From: Rubripirellula amarantea
Lineage (GTDB): Bacteria > Planctomycetota > Planctomycetia > Pirellulales > Pirellulaceae
Direction of reading: 5' to 3'
DNA length: 64,000 nt
NCBI RefSeq assembly: GCF_007859865.1
Contig: NZ_SJPI01000001.1
Coordinates: 3,481,241-3,545,240 of the forward strand
In this document: in pieces, positions 1-8,133 of the stretch
How the letters are laid out: each line of letters starts with the position of its first letter
Numbering within the stretch: the first letter of the stretch is position 1
The notes under the pieces: generated by a model
Told to the model about the DNA's origin: nothing
The model's input: the letters and a program-made list of their open reading frames with translations, nothing else
The model's database searches: none
Translations under genes and position numbers: made by a program

Positions 1-1828
1 AAAGATCCGCCAGCACATCGTTGGGGATGATCAGGTCATCGCGGCTCATGTCGTACGTGAACGCTTTCCAGTCGTCCCAGTTCACGCGAACTGCTCCGTC
101 GTCGTGAACTTTAACGATCGTAACGTCGCACCACTTTCCTGCATAACAAGCCTGTAATTTGATTCCCGGCTTCAAGGACATCTCGGCGGTCAACGGCTCA
201 GCGTCTTCGGGGATAGGCAAGTTGACCGGGTAGCGCTTGAGCGTCCGCGGCCGATCACTGGTCTCGCGCTCGGTAGACGTTGTTAAGTTTGGTGGAGCCG
301 GCACTGCGTCAGCGGCGATTGGACGCGAGGGGTCGCTTCGTGCTGACGAGTTCGATGGTTCGCCATGCGGTTGATCCATCGTCCTGGGTTGCCCGAAATG
401 GGAACGCTGGGGTGGGACATAGCCGGGACGATATGGATCATGGTGAGGAGTTCGGTGCTGAGATTCTTCGTGCCATTGAGCCGCCCGCCGTTCGGCAGCA
501 AGCACCGCCTCATCCATACGACGAGCTCGCGCATTTTGCGATTGAAGCCCCATCAGCATCATCAATGTGAAAGCGAACAAACCCAAGCAATACTTCGCCG
601 CTAGCACCCGAGCGATTCCAAAGTAACGCCATAGCGTGATGAAAATAGCCACCGTCACGAAGAAGGTCAGGATGCTTAGTCCGATCTGAAGTAACAAATA
701 AGGGTTGTTCAGAACTTCGGGATCCAAGTTCGGGTTGTTCTGCATCCGAGATCGTGCACGAGACAGGCGTAGTCCCGCTAGCATCAGCAACAGAACGAAA
801 CCACCTGATCCCATCGACAATACTTGGGCTCCTACCTTATCCATGATGCGTTTGACAATGTGTTGTCGAGGCACAAACAGGAGCCCGACGATGACGGCGC
901 CCACCGGCATCGTCGCCGCAATGATGACCAACATGGGCGGAAAGATAATGCAGACCAACAAAGCAAACGCGTTGAGCAACACGATTGCCGTTACCCAGCG
1001 ATGGTTGTTCAGCCATCCCAAGAATCCAGCCCGTTTGACTGACTTACGATGAGGTGTGTAGGGATTGCCAAGGGGACCCGCGTTCGCCGACGGGAATCCG
1101 TTACTCGGCTGAGAGCTGTGAAGATTTCCCGGCGTTGGCAACTGACCTAGGTCTAAGATCGACGACTCAAAATTCGCCGCCGGCAGGTTTGACGGTGGGG
1201 GATTAGACAGTGGGGGAGTCGCGGCAGCAGTTGCGCGCAGAGAATCAGACGCGACGGGGCGCGGGTTGTGTCGTGCCGCTGGGCTTGTCGTTCCATGTGC
1301 GGGCAGTTGCGTTTGTGTCGCGGGCGGCATCGCAACCGGCGGTTGCGCCGGAGGTCGACGGTTCGTAGCGTGACGGTTCGCGGTAGAGTGCGCGCTTGTC
1401 GGAGCCGACGGTTGGGGCGACAGTTGAGCTGGCATGGGCGGTCGTGTCGGTGAGGAACCGCCTGCGCCCGGGGCACCTGAAGCTGTTCCAGCGGGGACTT
1501 GAATTTGTGCCTTGCAGAGCGGGCATTTCGCGATCGAGCCTTGAGCGCTGACCTTGACTGAAATGTTGCTCCCGCAATTCCCACATGCAACGTTCTTACG
1601 TTGGGCAGGTTGGGGGCCGGGCGGGGTGGCTACTGAAGCATGTGATGTTTGACCCGCAGGTCGCGATTGTGCTGTCGCTGAGTTTCCTGTCGCTGAGGCG
1701 GCATTGGCGGCAGGAATCACGGATAGAGATTGGCACTTGGGGCACTTCACCTGCTTGCCCGCGGACGCTGCTCCCACAGCAAGTCGCTGCTGGCACACTT
1801 CACAATCGAATTGTATTTTGCCGTCCAC
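1..1828 (-). CDS. Zinc-ribbon multi-pass membrane protein, C-terminus cut by window edge
   Basis: The frame is open from a GTG at 1828 to the left edge, so about 609 residues are visible and no stop is seen. A GGGGAG Shine-Dalgarno sequence lies a few bases before the GTG. The N-terminus holds a zinc ribbon (Cys 9, 12, 29, 32) and a second follows near residues 82-104 (CGNC...CPLC). Next comes a Pro/Ser/Ala-rich linker of roughly 150 residues, then four or five hydrophobic segments between residues 270 and 430. The last visible part, about residues 565-609, looks like a small SH3/Tudor-like beta domain (YAGKWCDVTIVKV). Planctomycetes have many such zinc-ribbon plus membrane proteins without assigned function. 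I do not know what it does; the ribbons should face the cytoplasm. Start and frame are well supported, function is not. Confidence 0.75.
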   Translation of the reverse strand, partial: MDGKIQFDCEVCQQRLAVGAASAGKQVKCPKCQSLSVIPAANAASATGNSATAQSRPAGQTSHASVATPPGPQPAQRKNVACGNCGSNISVKVSAQGSIAKCPLCKAQIQVPAGTASGAPGAGGSSPTRPPMPAQLSPQPSAPTSAHSTANRHATNRRPPAQPPVAMPPATQTQLPAHGTTSPAARHNPRPVASDSLRATAAATPPLSNPPPSNLPAANFESSILDLGQLPTPGNLHSSQPSNGFPSANAGPLGNPYTPHRKSVKRAGFLGWLNNHRWVTAIVLLNAFALLVCIIFPPMLVIIAATMPVGAVIVGLLFVPRQHIVKRIMDKVGAQVLSMGSGGFVLLLMLAGLRLSRARSRMQNNPNLDPEVLNNPYLLLQIGLSILTFFVTVAIFITLWRYFGIARVLAAKYCLGLFAFTLMMLMGLQSQNARARRMDEAVLAAERRAAQWHEESQHRTPHHDPYRPGYVPPQRSHFGQPRTMDQPHGEPSNSSARSDPSRPIAADAVPAPPNLTTSTERETSDRPRTLKRYPVNLPIPEDAEPLTAEMSLKPGIKLQACYAGKWCDVTIVKVHDDGAVRVNWDDWKAFTYDMSRDDLIIPNDVLADL

Positions 1829-2107
1829 CTAGCTCCCCAAGGCCTTTGCCTGGCTCCCCAGGGCCTATGCCCGTAGCCTGTACGAATTGTCTCTCGTCCA
1901 AGTTTAACTCAAAAAAGCCTTCGCTGTCCAAGCAAGTCGGCTGACCGCAGTGGTAGCTAACCGCAGACGACCAGCATCGAGATCGTGCGGAAAGCTATTG
2001 CGATCCTTCGACGACACTGATGCGACCTTAGTTCCGCTTCGAAATTCGGGCAACGCAAGAAAGCAACGTCGTTGGCACAACCAAAGAAGTTAGGCAAACA
2101 TGTTCAG

Positions 2108-3337
2108 CTAGGGCTTTGGAGCATCCTTCTCTGCTATTTTTCGAGCGAACCAAGCTTGTCGTTCACTGCCTGATGCCAAGCCATCGCCGTTGGCGTCAAC
2201 TTCTAGGAAATTGGCTTCGACCTTGTCTTGGTTCCAGTTCCAACCATTCTTTTTCCAATTCGCTTTTTCCTTCGCGACATACTCGTCCTTGGTCCAGTCG
2301 CTCGCGGTTTTCTTGGGACTCTCGCGATCGACGTTTGATTCCTTCAATTGCCAAACGCGAACGTAGTCGACGGACATGTTTGTCGGGAAGCCTACGTCCG
2401 TGGTCTTCTCAAGTACAGGCAGTCGTTCCCCATCGGCATACTTTACAAACGGATAACGTAGGCCGAGTGAAAGCGTTACGTGCATCGGTAGGTGCCAGTA
2501 GAGATTGGGTTTCCGAGCGACCTCATTGCCATCGATGTACCAAACGATCCATTCCTTTGTGTTCTCAGCACCGTAAACGTGATAGTCCTCGCGAGGATCC
2601 CACGGGGCATCGAAATGGTTCTTGCAGATGTCTGGAAAATTATTGGGCCGAACCCATTCGCGTTTGCCGTCGCGCAGCAGGGTAGTGTGTAGATTGCAAT
2701 CGATGCGAGTGACGGGGAAGTGTGTTTTGGTCTCGAAGTCGTACTCGCTTTGCTGAAGTTCGATCACGTCGATTTCCGAGTAGGCTACCGTCTCGCCGTC
2801 AGCAGCCTGGTAGCGATTGTTGGGGCCAATGCTGTAGAGCCAAAATGCTGGTGAAGCACCGGGATAACGCGAGCAACCTTTGACACGAGCTTCGAAATAT
2901 CCGTAAGTGATCGTCTTATCCATGCGAGCCATGCCCGATGTGTAAGCCAATTCTTGCTTTCCACGTTGATGTGTTTGCTGAGCCATCGTCAGATGCATTG
3001 AGCCGTTTTTCTGGCTTACGTTTTCCGGCTCCCAACTCCACACGCCAAAGTCGGCGGAATCGATGTTCCATTTAGCGAGATCAACCTCGGCTGAATTGAA
3101 CTCGTCGGAAAACTGGTCGTTGTAGATCCAAGCTTGTGAGCGAACACTTGGCTCGAGAGTGACCGGAACAGGATCAGCAGCTTGAGTCTCCGCTACTAAC
3201 AATGTCGCTACTAACCATACCGCTACTATTAAAGCACCGCTGAGATGCGTCAGGCGGATTCGAATCGCGGTAGTGAATTGCAAAGTACGAGGTGTGGCCA
3301 AAGGTATTCCTTCAAATACGAAGTGGAGTTGACTCAA
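2108..3337 (-). CDS. Secreted glycoside hydrolase family 16 with C-terminal EF-hand
   Basis: GH16 enzymes cut beta-1,3/1,4-glucans or marine galactans with retention of configuration. The catalytic signature ExDxxE is visible as EIDVIE near residues 186-191, followed by LQQ. That variant resembles the carrageenase/porphyranase/agarase side of the family more than the laminarinase side. A signal peptide follows the start (hydrophobic ALIVAVWLVATLLVAE, cleavage probably after ETQAA). Near the C-terminus DANGDGLASGSE fits an EF-hand calcium loop, an addition outside the usual GH16 fold. The longest frame starts with TTG at 3337. A second TTG at 3301 has AAGGA five bases upstream and is the likelier start, giving 397 residues. 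The gene stands alone, with no neighbouring transporter. Family assignment is firm; substrate is inferred. Confidence 0.9.
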   Translation of the reverse strand: MSQLHFVFEGIPLATPRTLQFTTAIRIRLTHLSGALIVAVWLVATLLVAETQAADPVPVTLEPSVRSQAWIYNDQFSDEFNSAEVDLAKWNIDSADFGVWSWEPENVSQKNGSMHLTMAQQTHQRGKQELAYTSGMARMDKTITYGYFEARVKGCSRYPGASPAFWLYSIGPNNRYQAADGETVAYSEIDVIELQQSEYDFETKTHFPVTRIDCNLHTTLLRDGKREWVRPNNFPDICKNHFDAPWDPREDYHVYGAENTKEWIVWYIDGNEVARKPNLYWHLPMHVTLSLGLRYPFVKYADGERLPVLEKTTDVGFPTNMSVDYVRVWQLKESNVDRESPKKTASDWTKDEYVAKEKANWKKNGWNWNQDKVEANFLEVDANGDGLASGSERQAWFARKIAEKDAPKP

Positions 3338-4069
3338 CGATCACGCAGCACGCATTTCGATGGGAAAGCAGCGCGAACGCGGCGAACCAGGATAGATGCG
3401 AGGTACAAACGATGGTCAGGTAGATGGATGAGTGAACGGTGAGTTAACAGCTCAGTCGTTGGGGGCAGTCGTTAGCGGATCGGTCCTGGTTACGATCTGG
3501 TAGCCCGGCGGAAATGATCGGCTGCATGTTCCCAGTCGTAGTTTGCTGGTCATCTCGCGATGGTAAGCCCATGTCGAGGGGCGATGTTGGCGTCACCGAA
3601 TGATTTTGGTTGGGAAAAGGAGCGAGCCTAGAAACAACCATCACTGAAGCAGAGTCACCGGTTGGACATCCAATTTGCAAACTTGCCAAGAAATCCCGCT
3701 GCACCAGACTGCGTTGGTCGGCTCTATGAGCCGTTGCCTTCTGTACATCCCTTGAGCCCGATCGAGTGATCAAGCTTCCAATCGGTGGCGCGTTTGATGG
3801 CTAAGGGGCGAAAGCCCGATGATGCGCCGCCGCGACGATGCTCGTTCCTGAAATCGAACAGAGCATCTCTGCCAAGGCAGAATTTTCGAGCCGAGATATA
3901 TCTACGGCCGTGACAGAGAGTGGCGCGAGAGTGGACGCCCCACGAATTGGATCATTGGCACGTAGCCAAGGCGTCAGTCGTCCAAAGAATTCTTACCAAC
4001 CCATTCGCGGAGTTCGCCCGGTCGGTACGCCGCGAGCGGTTCATGAACAACTAACCGATGGGATTTCCA
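3338..4069. other. Intergenic stretch without a supported gene
   Basis: This 730-base stretch lies between two minus-strand genes. Short open frames exist on both strands (for example minus 3444-3773), but their translations have no recognisable domain, no good start context and a composition rich in Ser/Arg/Thr typical of chance frames. I see no RNA gene, operator or strong hairpin. The promoter of the GH16 gene should lie at its left end. Confidence 0.5.
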
Positions 4070-4474
4070 CTAGCTCACGGAATGAGCTTTGTCGACTCTC
4101 AGTTCGCGGTCCATGCAACTGATACCGCCGCGGATTCCCAGTTCGTACTGGCCGTAGCTGTCACCGTGTTCAAGCGTGAAGTGCATGCCCCCGCATGGCA
4201 TTGCGGCGGTTTCTTCGGCAGTCAATTTCAGTCTCCAAAGACCATCGGCGGTGAATTGGCAGCGCTCGGGGTCGGTGACTTCGACGACAACATGCTTGTC
4301 GACGAGTTGGCTGTAGACGCGAAACCTTGGGCAATGCCCTGACCAATCAACCGTTGTTCCACTTTCCGAGTCCGAAATCTCTAGCATCAAGTCACAAGGG
4401 TATCCTCGCCGCACCCGCAGCCAGGACGTGAGATTGTGAGATGTTTTCTGAACGGGACGAGCTAAAACGGCCAT
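4070..4474 (-). CDS. Hypothetical protein, 134 residues
   Basis: I do not recognise a family. An ATG at 4474 is preceded by AAGGAAG at a six-base distance, which fixes the start better than the upstream ATG at 4522 of the longest frame. The protein begins MAVLARPVQKTSHNLTSWLR and reads as a soluble, beta-rich domain: alternating polar and hydrophobic stretches (FRVYSQLVDKHVVVEV, WRLKLTAEETAAM, MHFTLEHGDSYGQYELGI) with several Cys and no signal peptide or membrane segment. The pattern of a short N-terminal strand followed by a single beta-sandwich recalls baseplate or tail-fibre domains of phages, but this is only a resemblance. No phage genes lie nearby. It stands apart from its neighbours on both sides. 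Confidence 0.55.
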   Translation of the reverse strand: MAVLARPVQKTSHNLTSWLRVRRGYPCDLMLEISDSESGTTVDWSGHCPRFRVYSQLVDKHVVVEVTDPERCQFTADGLWRLKLTAEETAAMPCGGMHFTLEHGDSYGQYELGIRGGISCMDRELRVDKAHSVS

Positions 4475-4796
4475 GTTAAACTTCCTTTTCAAGATCTCAA
4501 CAAACGGTGGCATGTTTCTCAAAAGAGATCGCCGTGTTGTTCAGCTTGCAAAAGCAATGAATGTGCCGTGGCTTGGCTGTTTCAGCAGTGATCTCTCTAG
4601 ACCGCTACTGGCACTCCAATCATGTCGTTACTGGCTTAGAATACGCCTCTAGTATTTTCGCTCACTTTTATCCAAGCCTAATTGTTGGGCAGATTGCCGA
4701 CTTCGTTGGCAGGTGGGGTGGCCATCACCAGCCTCTGCTAATCACGCAGTTGCTCACGCAGATGCTCACGCAGTTGCTCACTAGGGGAGCTCACGA
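4475..4796. other. Divergent intergenic region
   Basis: This holds the upstream regions of the hypothetical protein (minus) and the PhyH-family gene (plus). A frame at 4561-4800 exists but has no ribosome-binding site or family signature. A 12-base tandem repeat sits at 4741-4781. No operator was recognised. Confidence 0.4.
4741..4781. repeat. 12-bp tandem repeat, 3.4 units
   Basis: Units read atcacgcagttg, ctcacgcagatg, ctcacgcagttg and a partial ctcac. The repeat ends about 15 bases before the TTG start of the dioxygenase gene, so copy-number slippage would alter its 5' leader but not the protein. Confidence 0.8.
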
Positions 4797-5534
4797 TTGA
4801 TAAAGGACGACGTTGTTGACAATATCACTAGCCAGGGATTCGCGGTCATCCATCGGGCGGTCGACCGTTTGATGGTGCAGCGGTTAACGACCAGGTGCGA
4901 GCAGGCATTTGCGTTGGAAGAAGGTGTTGAACGAGCGCGTTCAAGCCGCGGACATGTCTATGCCGCTCGCAACCTGATGGACGTGGTTCCCGAGGTGCAA
5001 ACTTTCTGGTGTAGCGGAGTATTGGCTGAAACGCTGCGCCGTGTTCTAGGAGATCGGTTTGGCTTGGTGCGAGTGTTGTTTTTCGACAAGCCTCCCGACC
5101 GTACGTGGGCGCTGCCCTGGCACAAGGACACCGCAGTCGCGGTACGGGACAACTCGCTAGAATCAGCGAGCTTTTCCAGGCCAACGACAAAGGCATCCGT
5201 GCCGCATGTGGTCGCATCCGACAATCTGCTCACGCGGATGTTAACGCTACGAGTTCATTTGGATGAAGTCACCGACGAAAATGGTCCGCTTCGCGTGATC
5301 CCGCGTTCGCACGCCTCGAGTACCTGTGACGGCGATGGTGTCGAGGCGGCGGAAACGATTCATTCGGCACCGGGCGATGTGTTGGCGATGCGTCCGTTAC
5401 TGACGCATAGCAGCGGATCGTCCCAGAAAGGAACGACTCGCCATCGCCGCATCTTGCACCTTGAGTTCGCAGCGGACCGCGAACTACCCGATGGGTATGC
5501 CTGGCATGACTTTATCCAGCCAAGCAACCCGTGA
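4797..5534 (+). CDS. Phytanoyl-CoA dioxygenase (PhyH) family Fe(II)/2-oxoglutarate oxygenase
   Basis: PhyH-family enzymes hydroxylate small molecules using Fe(II), O2 and 2-oxoglutarate. The facial triad is visible: His109 and Asp111 in WHKDT, and distal His204 in LLTHSSG, followed by Arg near 217-218 in HRRILHLEF, the usual 2-oxoglutarate contact. The segment ENGPLRVIPRSH is typical of the family. Length (245 residues) fits a single-domain member without a signal peptide. Translation starts at TTG 4797, with AGGGGAG seven bases before it; no ATG fits. The gene ends 16 bases before the end of the convergent aldolase/dehydrogenase gene. Substrate cannot be told: the family includes enzymes acting on phytanoyl-CoA, ectoine and natural-product intermediates. 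Confidence 0.88.
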   Translation: MIKDDVVDNITSQGFAVIHRAVDRLMVQRLTTRCEQAFALEEGVERARSSRGHVYAARNLMDVVPEVQTFWCSGVLAETLRRVLGDRFGLVRVLFFDKPPDRTWALPWHKDTAVAVRDNSLESASFSRPTTKASVPHVVASDNLLTRMLTLRVHLDEVTDENGPLRVIPRSHASSTCDGDGVEAAETIHSAPGDVLAMRPLLTHSSGSSQKGTTRHRRILHLEFAADRELPDGYAWHDFIQPSNP

Positions 5535-5550
5535 TATCGAAGCGATGCTG

Positions 5551-7743
5551 CTACCTGAGGAATGCCTCGTGCAGACCACCATCGACCGTAATCACTTGGC
5601 CGGTGGTCTTGCTCAAGCGATCGCTCACCAGCAAGAAGTAAGCTTCAGCTTGATCGGCGGGTGTGATCGGTGAACGAGTCAACGTGCGATCGGCGTAGAA
5701 CTGAGCAAGCTTTGTGACTAGCGATTCGGTTGGCTCGTCGTCGGTGTAGGGGATGTCATACTTGGCGAGCGATCCAATCACGCGATCACGTGGGAACATC
5801 GCGCTTCCTTGAACCACGGTCGCCGGTGCAACGCCGTTCACGCGAACCAGCGGAGCCAGTTCAATTGCCAATTCACGTACCAAGTGGTTCGCGGCAGCCT
5901 TACTGGTGTCGTAGGCAACGCTTCCCTTCTTGGCTACCGCCGCGTTAGCACTTGTGGTCAACACAAGTTTGCCCGAAAGGCCTTGGCGTCGCCACGATTT
6001 GGCCGCCTCATCAGCCACCATATAACTGCCCGTCACATTGATCGCGTAAGTGAGCGCCCATGCGTCATCGGGAATGTGACCGGTAGTATCGGCCGCCACG
6101 AAGATGCCTGCGGTCACGCATACCGAATCGAACCCGCCATAGCAGATAGCGACCTCGTCAAGCATGGTGCGAATGGTGTCGCGTTTGGTGATATCGCAAG
6201 CCAAGCCGACCGCTGGTCCGCAACCGGATAAACCCGTGCCCGCGACGCCAATGCCCAGACCATACTTGTCGGTAATTTCTTTCGCGGTGGCTTGCGCTGC
6301 TTCCGCGTTACGGTCGACGCAAACGATGTGGGCTCCGTCGCGAACGAGTCGGTGTGCGGTTTCCTTACCGATGCCTGAGCCTGCGCCCACCACGCAAATC
6401 ACTTGGCGGTCGAGTTCCTTTTCAGGTGGCATGCGTTGAAGTTTTGCTTCTTCGAGCAACCAATACTCAATGTCGAAGGCTTCTTGCTGAGGCAACGAAA
6501 TGTAGCGATCGATCGCCTCGGCGCCACGCATGACTTCTACCGCACAATTGTAGAATTCAGCGGTGACTCGCGACTCGGACTTGTTCTTGCCCCAGGCGAT
6601 CATTCCAACACCAGGGATCAAGACGACCGTCGGATTGGCGTCTCGCATTGCCGGCGAATTGTCGTGCTTGCACGCTTCGTAGTAAGCCGCGTAGTCGAGA
6701 CGATATTGAGTCAGCCCCGCTTCGAGTTTGGCTTCTAAAGCAGCGATGTCTTCCTTTTGCGGATTCCAATCAACGTACAGCGGCTTGATTTTCGTACGCA
6801 GGAAGTGATCGGGACAACTAGTGCCAAGTTCGGCTAAGCGAGCTGCGTCGTTCGAGTTGACGAATCGCATGAGTTTGTCATCACTTTGCAGCGTACCAAT
6901 CATGCGTCGGCTGCCACTGACTCGACCTCTCAGCCACGGCATGATTTCTGCGGCAATGGCAAGTCGTTCTTTGTCACCCATGGTTTCGTACTTCGCACCG
7001 CCAAAGGCAGCGGCGTGTCCGCCCTTTGCTTCGTAACGCGATTCAATGAATGCGGACGCTTTCTCGATCATGTCGAGTGTTTGTTCGTAGCAGGCTTTGT
7101 CATCGTCGTGCCAAGCAATGAAGCCGTGTTGTCCCATCATGATGGCGCGAACGTCTGGCTGGTCGCGTTCAATCTGTTGCATCGCGAGTCCAAGTTCAAA
7201 ACCGGGACGCATCCAGGGCACGTAGGCCATATCCGAACCGAAAATCTCAGCCGTCAGTTTTTCGCAATTCTCTGATGCCGCAATTGCAATGATCGCATTG
7301 GGGTGCATGTGATCGACGTGGCGACCAGTAATGAAGCTATGTAGCGGTGTGTCGATCGAGGTCGGACGAGGGTTCAGGTTGAACGTCGTGTGCTTGTACA
7401 TGCCCACCATCTCGTCTTCGGCAGGCGACTTAAGGCCTTTGTCCGATCGAGCGGCATAGACCGATTGAAGGCCCATGACCTTGTCTTGGTAGAGCGACGA
7501 AAAGTTTTCTCGCTTGCTGGTCCGCAAATCGCCGCCAGAGCCTTTAACCCATAAGACATCCACGGTTTCGCCGCTCAACGGGTCCTTCTGATGAATCTTG
7601 CTTGAGGTATTCCCGCCACCGGTGTTAGTGATGCGCTGGTCGGTTCCAAGAATATTGGACCGGTAGACCAATCGTTCGACCGGATCGAGCTTGGCTGCGT
7701 GTGAATCGTCCCAAAGGTAATCGACGTATTGATACTTGGTCAT
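5551..7743 (-). CDS. Bifunctional rhamnulose-1-phosphate aldolase / short-chain dehydrogenase
   Basis: This two-domain enzyme (730 residues) belongs to the RhaEW/YuxG type. The N-terminal class II aldolase domain (about residues 20-400) splits a deoxyketose 1-phosphate into dihydroxyacetone phosphate and L-lactaldehyde. Its zinc histidines are visible in HSFITGRHVDHMHPNA near residues 135-148. The C-terminal short-chain dehydrogenase domain (about 440-730) has the NAD-binding GAGSGIG near 453-460 and the catalytic YDTSK near 608-612, and ends with GQVITVDGG, as is standard for SDR enzymes. It would oxidise the aldehyde product. The role fits breakdown of L-rhamnose or L-fucose from algal polysaccharides. 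No rhamnose isomerase or kinase gene lies in the window, so the pathway partners must be elsewhere. Substrate preference (rhamnulose or fuculose phosphate) is inferred. Confidence 0.9.
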   Translation of the reverse strand: MTKYQYVDYLWDDSHAAKLDPVERLVYRSNILGTDQRITNTGGGNTSSKIHQKDPLSGETVDVLWVKGSGGDLRTSKRENFSSLYQDKVMGLQSVYAARSDKGLKSPAEDEMVGMYKHTTFNLNPRPTSIDTPLHSFITGRHVDHMHPNAIIAIAASENCEKLTAEIFGSDMAYVPWMRPGFELGLAMQQIERDQPDVRAIMMGQHGFIAWHDDDKACYEQTLDMIEKASAFIESRYEAKGGHAAAFGGAKYETMGDKERLAIAAEIMPWLRGRVSGSRRMIGTLQSDDKLMRFVNSNDAARLAELGTSCPDHFLRTKIKPLYVDWNPQKEDIAALEAKLEAGLTQYRLDYAAYYEACKHDNSPAMRDANPTVVLIPGVGMIAWGKNKSESRVTAEFYNCAVEVMRGAEAIDRYISLPQQEAFDIEYWLLEEAKLQRMPPEKELDRQVICVVGAGSGIGKETAHRLVRDGAHIVCVDRNAEAAQATAKEITDKYGLGIGVAGTGLSGCGPAVGLACDITKRDTIRTMLDEVAICYGGFDSVCVTAGIFVAADTTGHIPDDAWALTYAINVTGSYMVADEAAKSWRRQGLSGKLVLTTSANAAVAKKGSVAYDTSKAAANHLVRELAIELAPLVRVNGVAPATVVQGSAMFPRDRVIGSLAKYDIPYTDDEPTESLVTKLAQFYADRTLTRSPITPADQAEAYFLLVSDRLSKTTGQVITVDGGLHEAFLR

Positions 7744-8133
7744 GGAGAAAATGAGGTGAGTAAAGGGAGGAGGCGAGAGAGAGTATGGGGGGAGAGAGCG
7801 TGTTCGTAAGAAGTACGAATCGAAGAACCAGGATAGCGGATTCGATTCACGGTTGGATGACCGGCAAGCAGCGAGCGGGATCTTTTCTCGCCAATGCGAT
7901 CATGGCCAAACAAATAAAGCACGAAGTTCGCATTTTCGGAACAACCAAATCTTTCGTCGTGAGAATGGGGGATCGAGCGATGTGAAGATTGGGTTGAGGA
8001 TTGGTTTCGTGTTCACGCGGACGTTTTCACGCCTGCGACGTTTTGTCGATTCTGGGCTACCAATTAACGCGGGCTACCGATTAATCTCGGCTACCTGTCA
8101 ATCCCGGCTACCCGTCAATCTGCGCCACATTGA
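7744..8133. other. Intergenic region upstream of the aldolase/dehydrogenase gene
   Basis: About 390 bases separate the 3' end of the DAHP synthase gene from the start of the aldolase gene, both on the minus strand. Open frames on either strand show no domain. A 17-bp degenerate tandem repeat lies next to the DAHP synthase stop. The aldolase promoter must be in here, but no clear -35/-10 pair stood out. Confidence 0.45.
8054..8121. repeat. 17-bp tandem repeat, four degenerate units
   Basis: Four consecutive 17-base units start at 8054, 8071, 8088 and 8105, each of the form (g/c)ggctacc followed by a ten-base tail such as aattaacgc or gtcaatct. They end 13 bases before the stop codon of the minus-strand DAHP synthase gene, so they lie in its immediate 3' flank. 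Confidence 0.85.

Noticed and set aside
283-1590. Several short frames inside the first gene on both strands
   Set aside because: The long frame from GTG 1828 carries the zinc ribbons and membrane spans; the others are shadows.
3444-4122. Small frames between the first GH16 gene and the hypothetical protein
   Set aside because: No ribosome-binding site, no domain, and plus and minus frames crowd the region as expected by chance.
4561-4800. 79-residue plus-strand frame before the dioxygenase gene
   Set aside because: It depends on the 12-bp repeat for its end, overlaps the ribosome-binding site of the next gene and lacks its own start signal.
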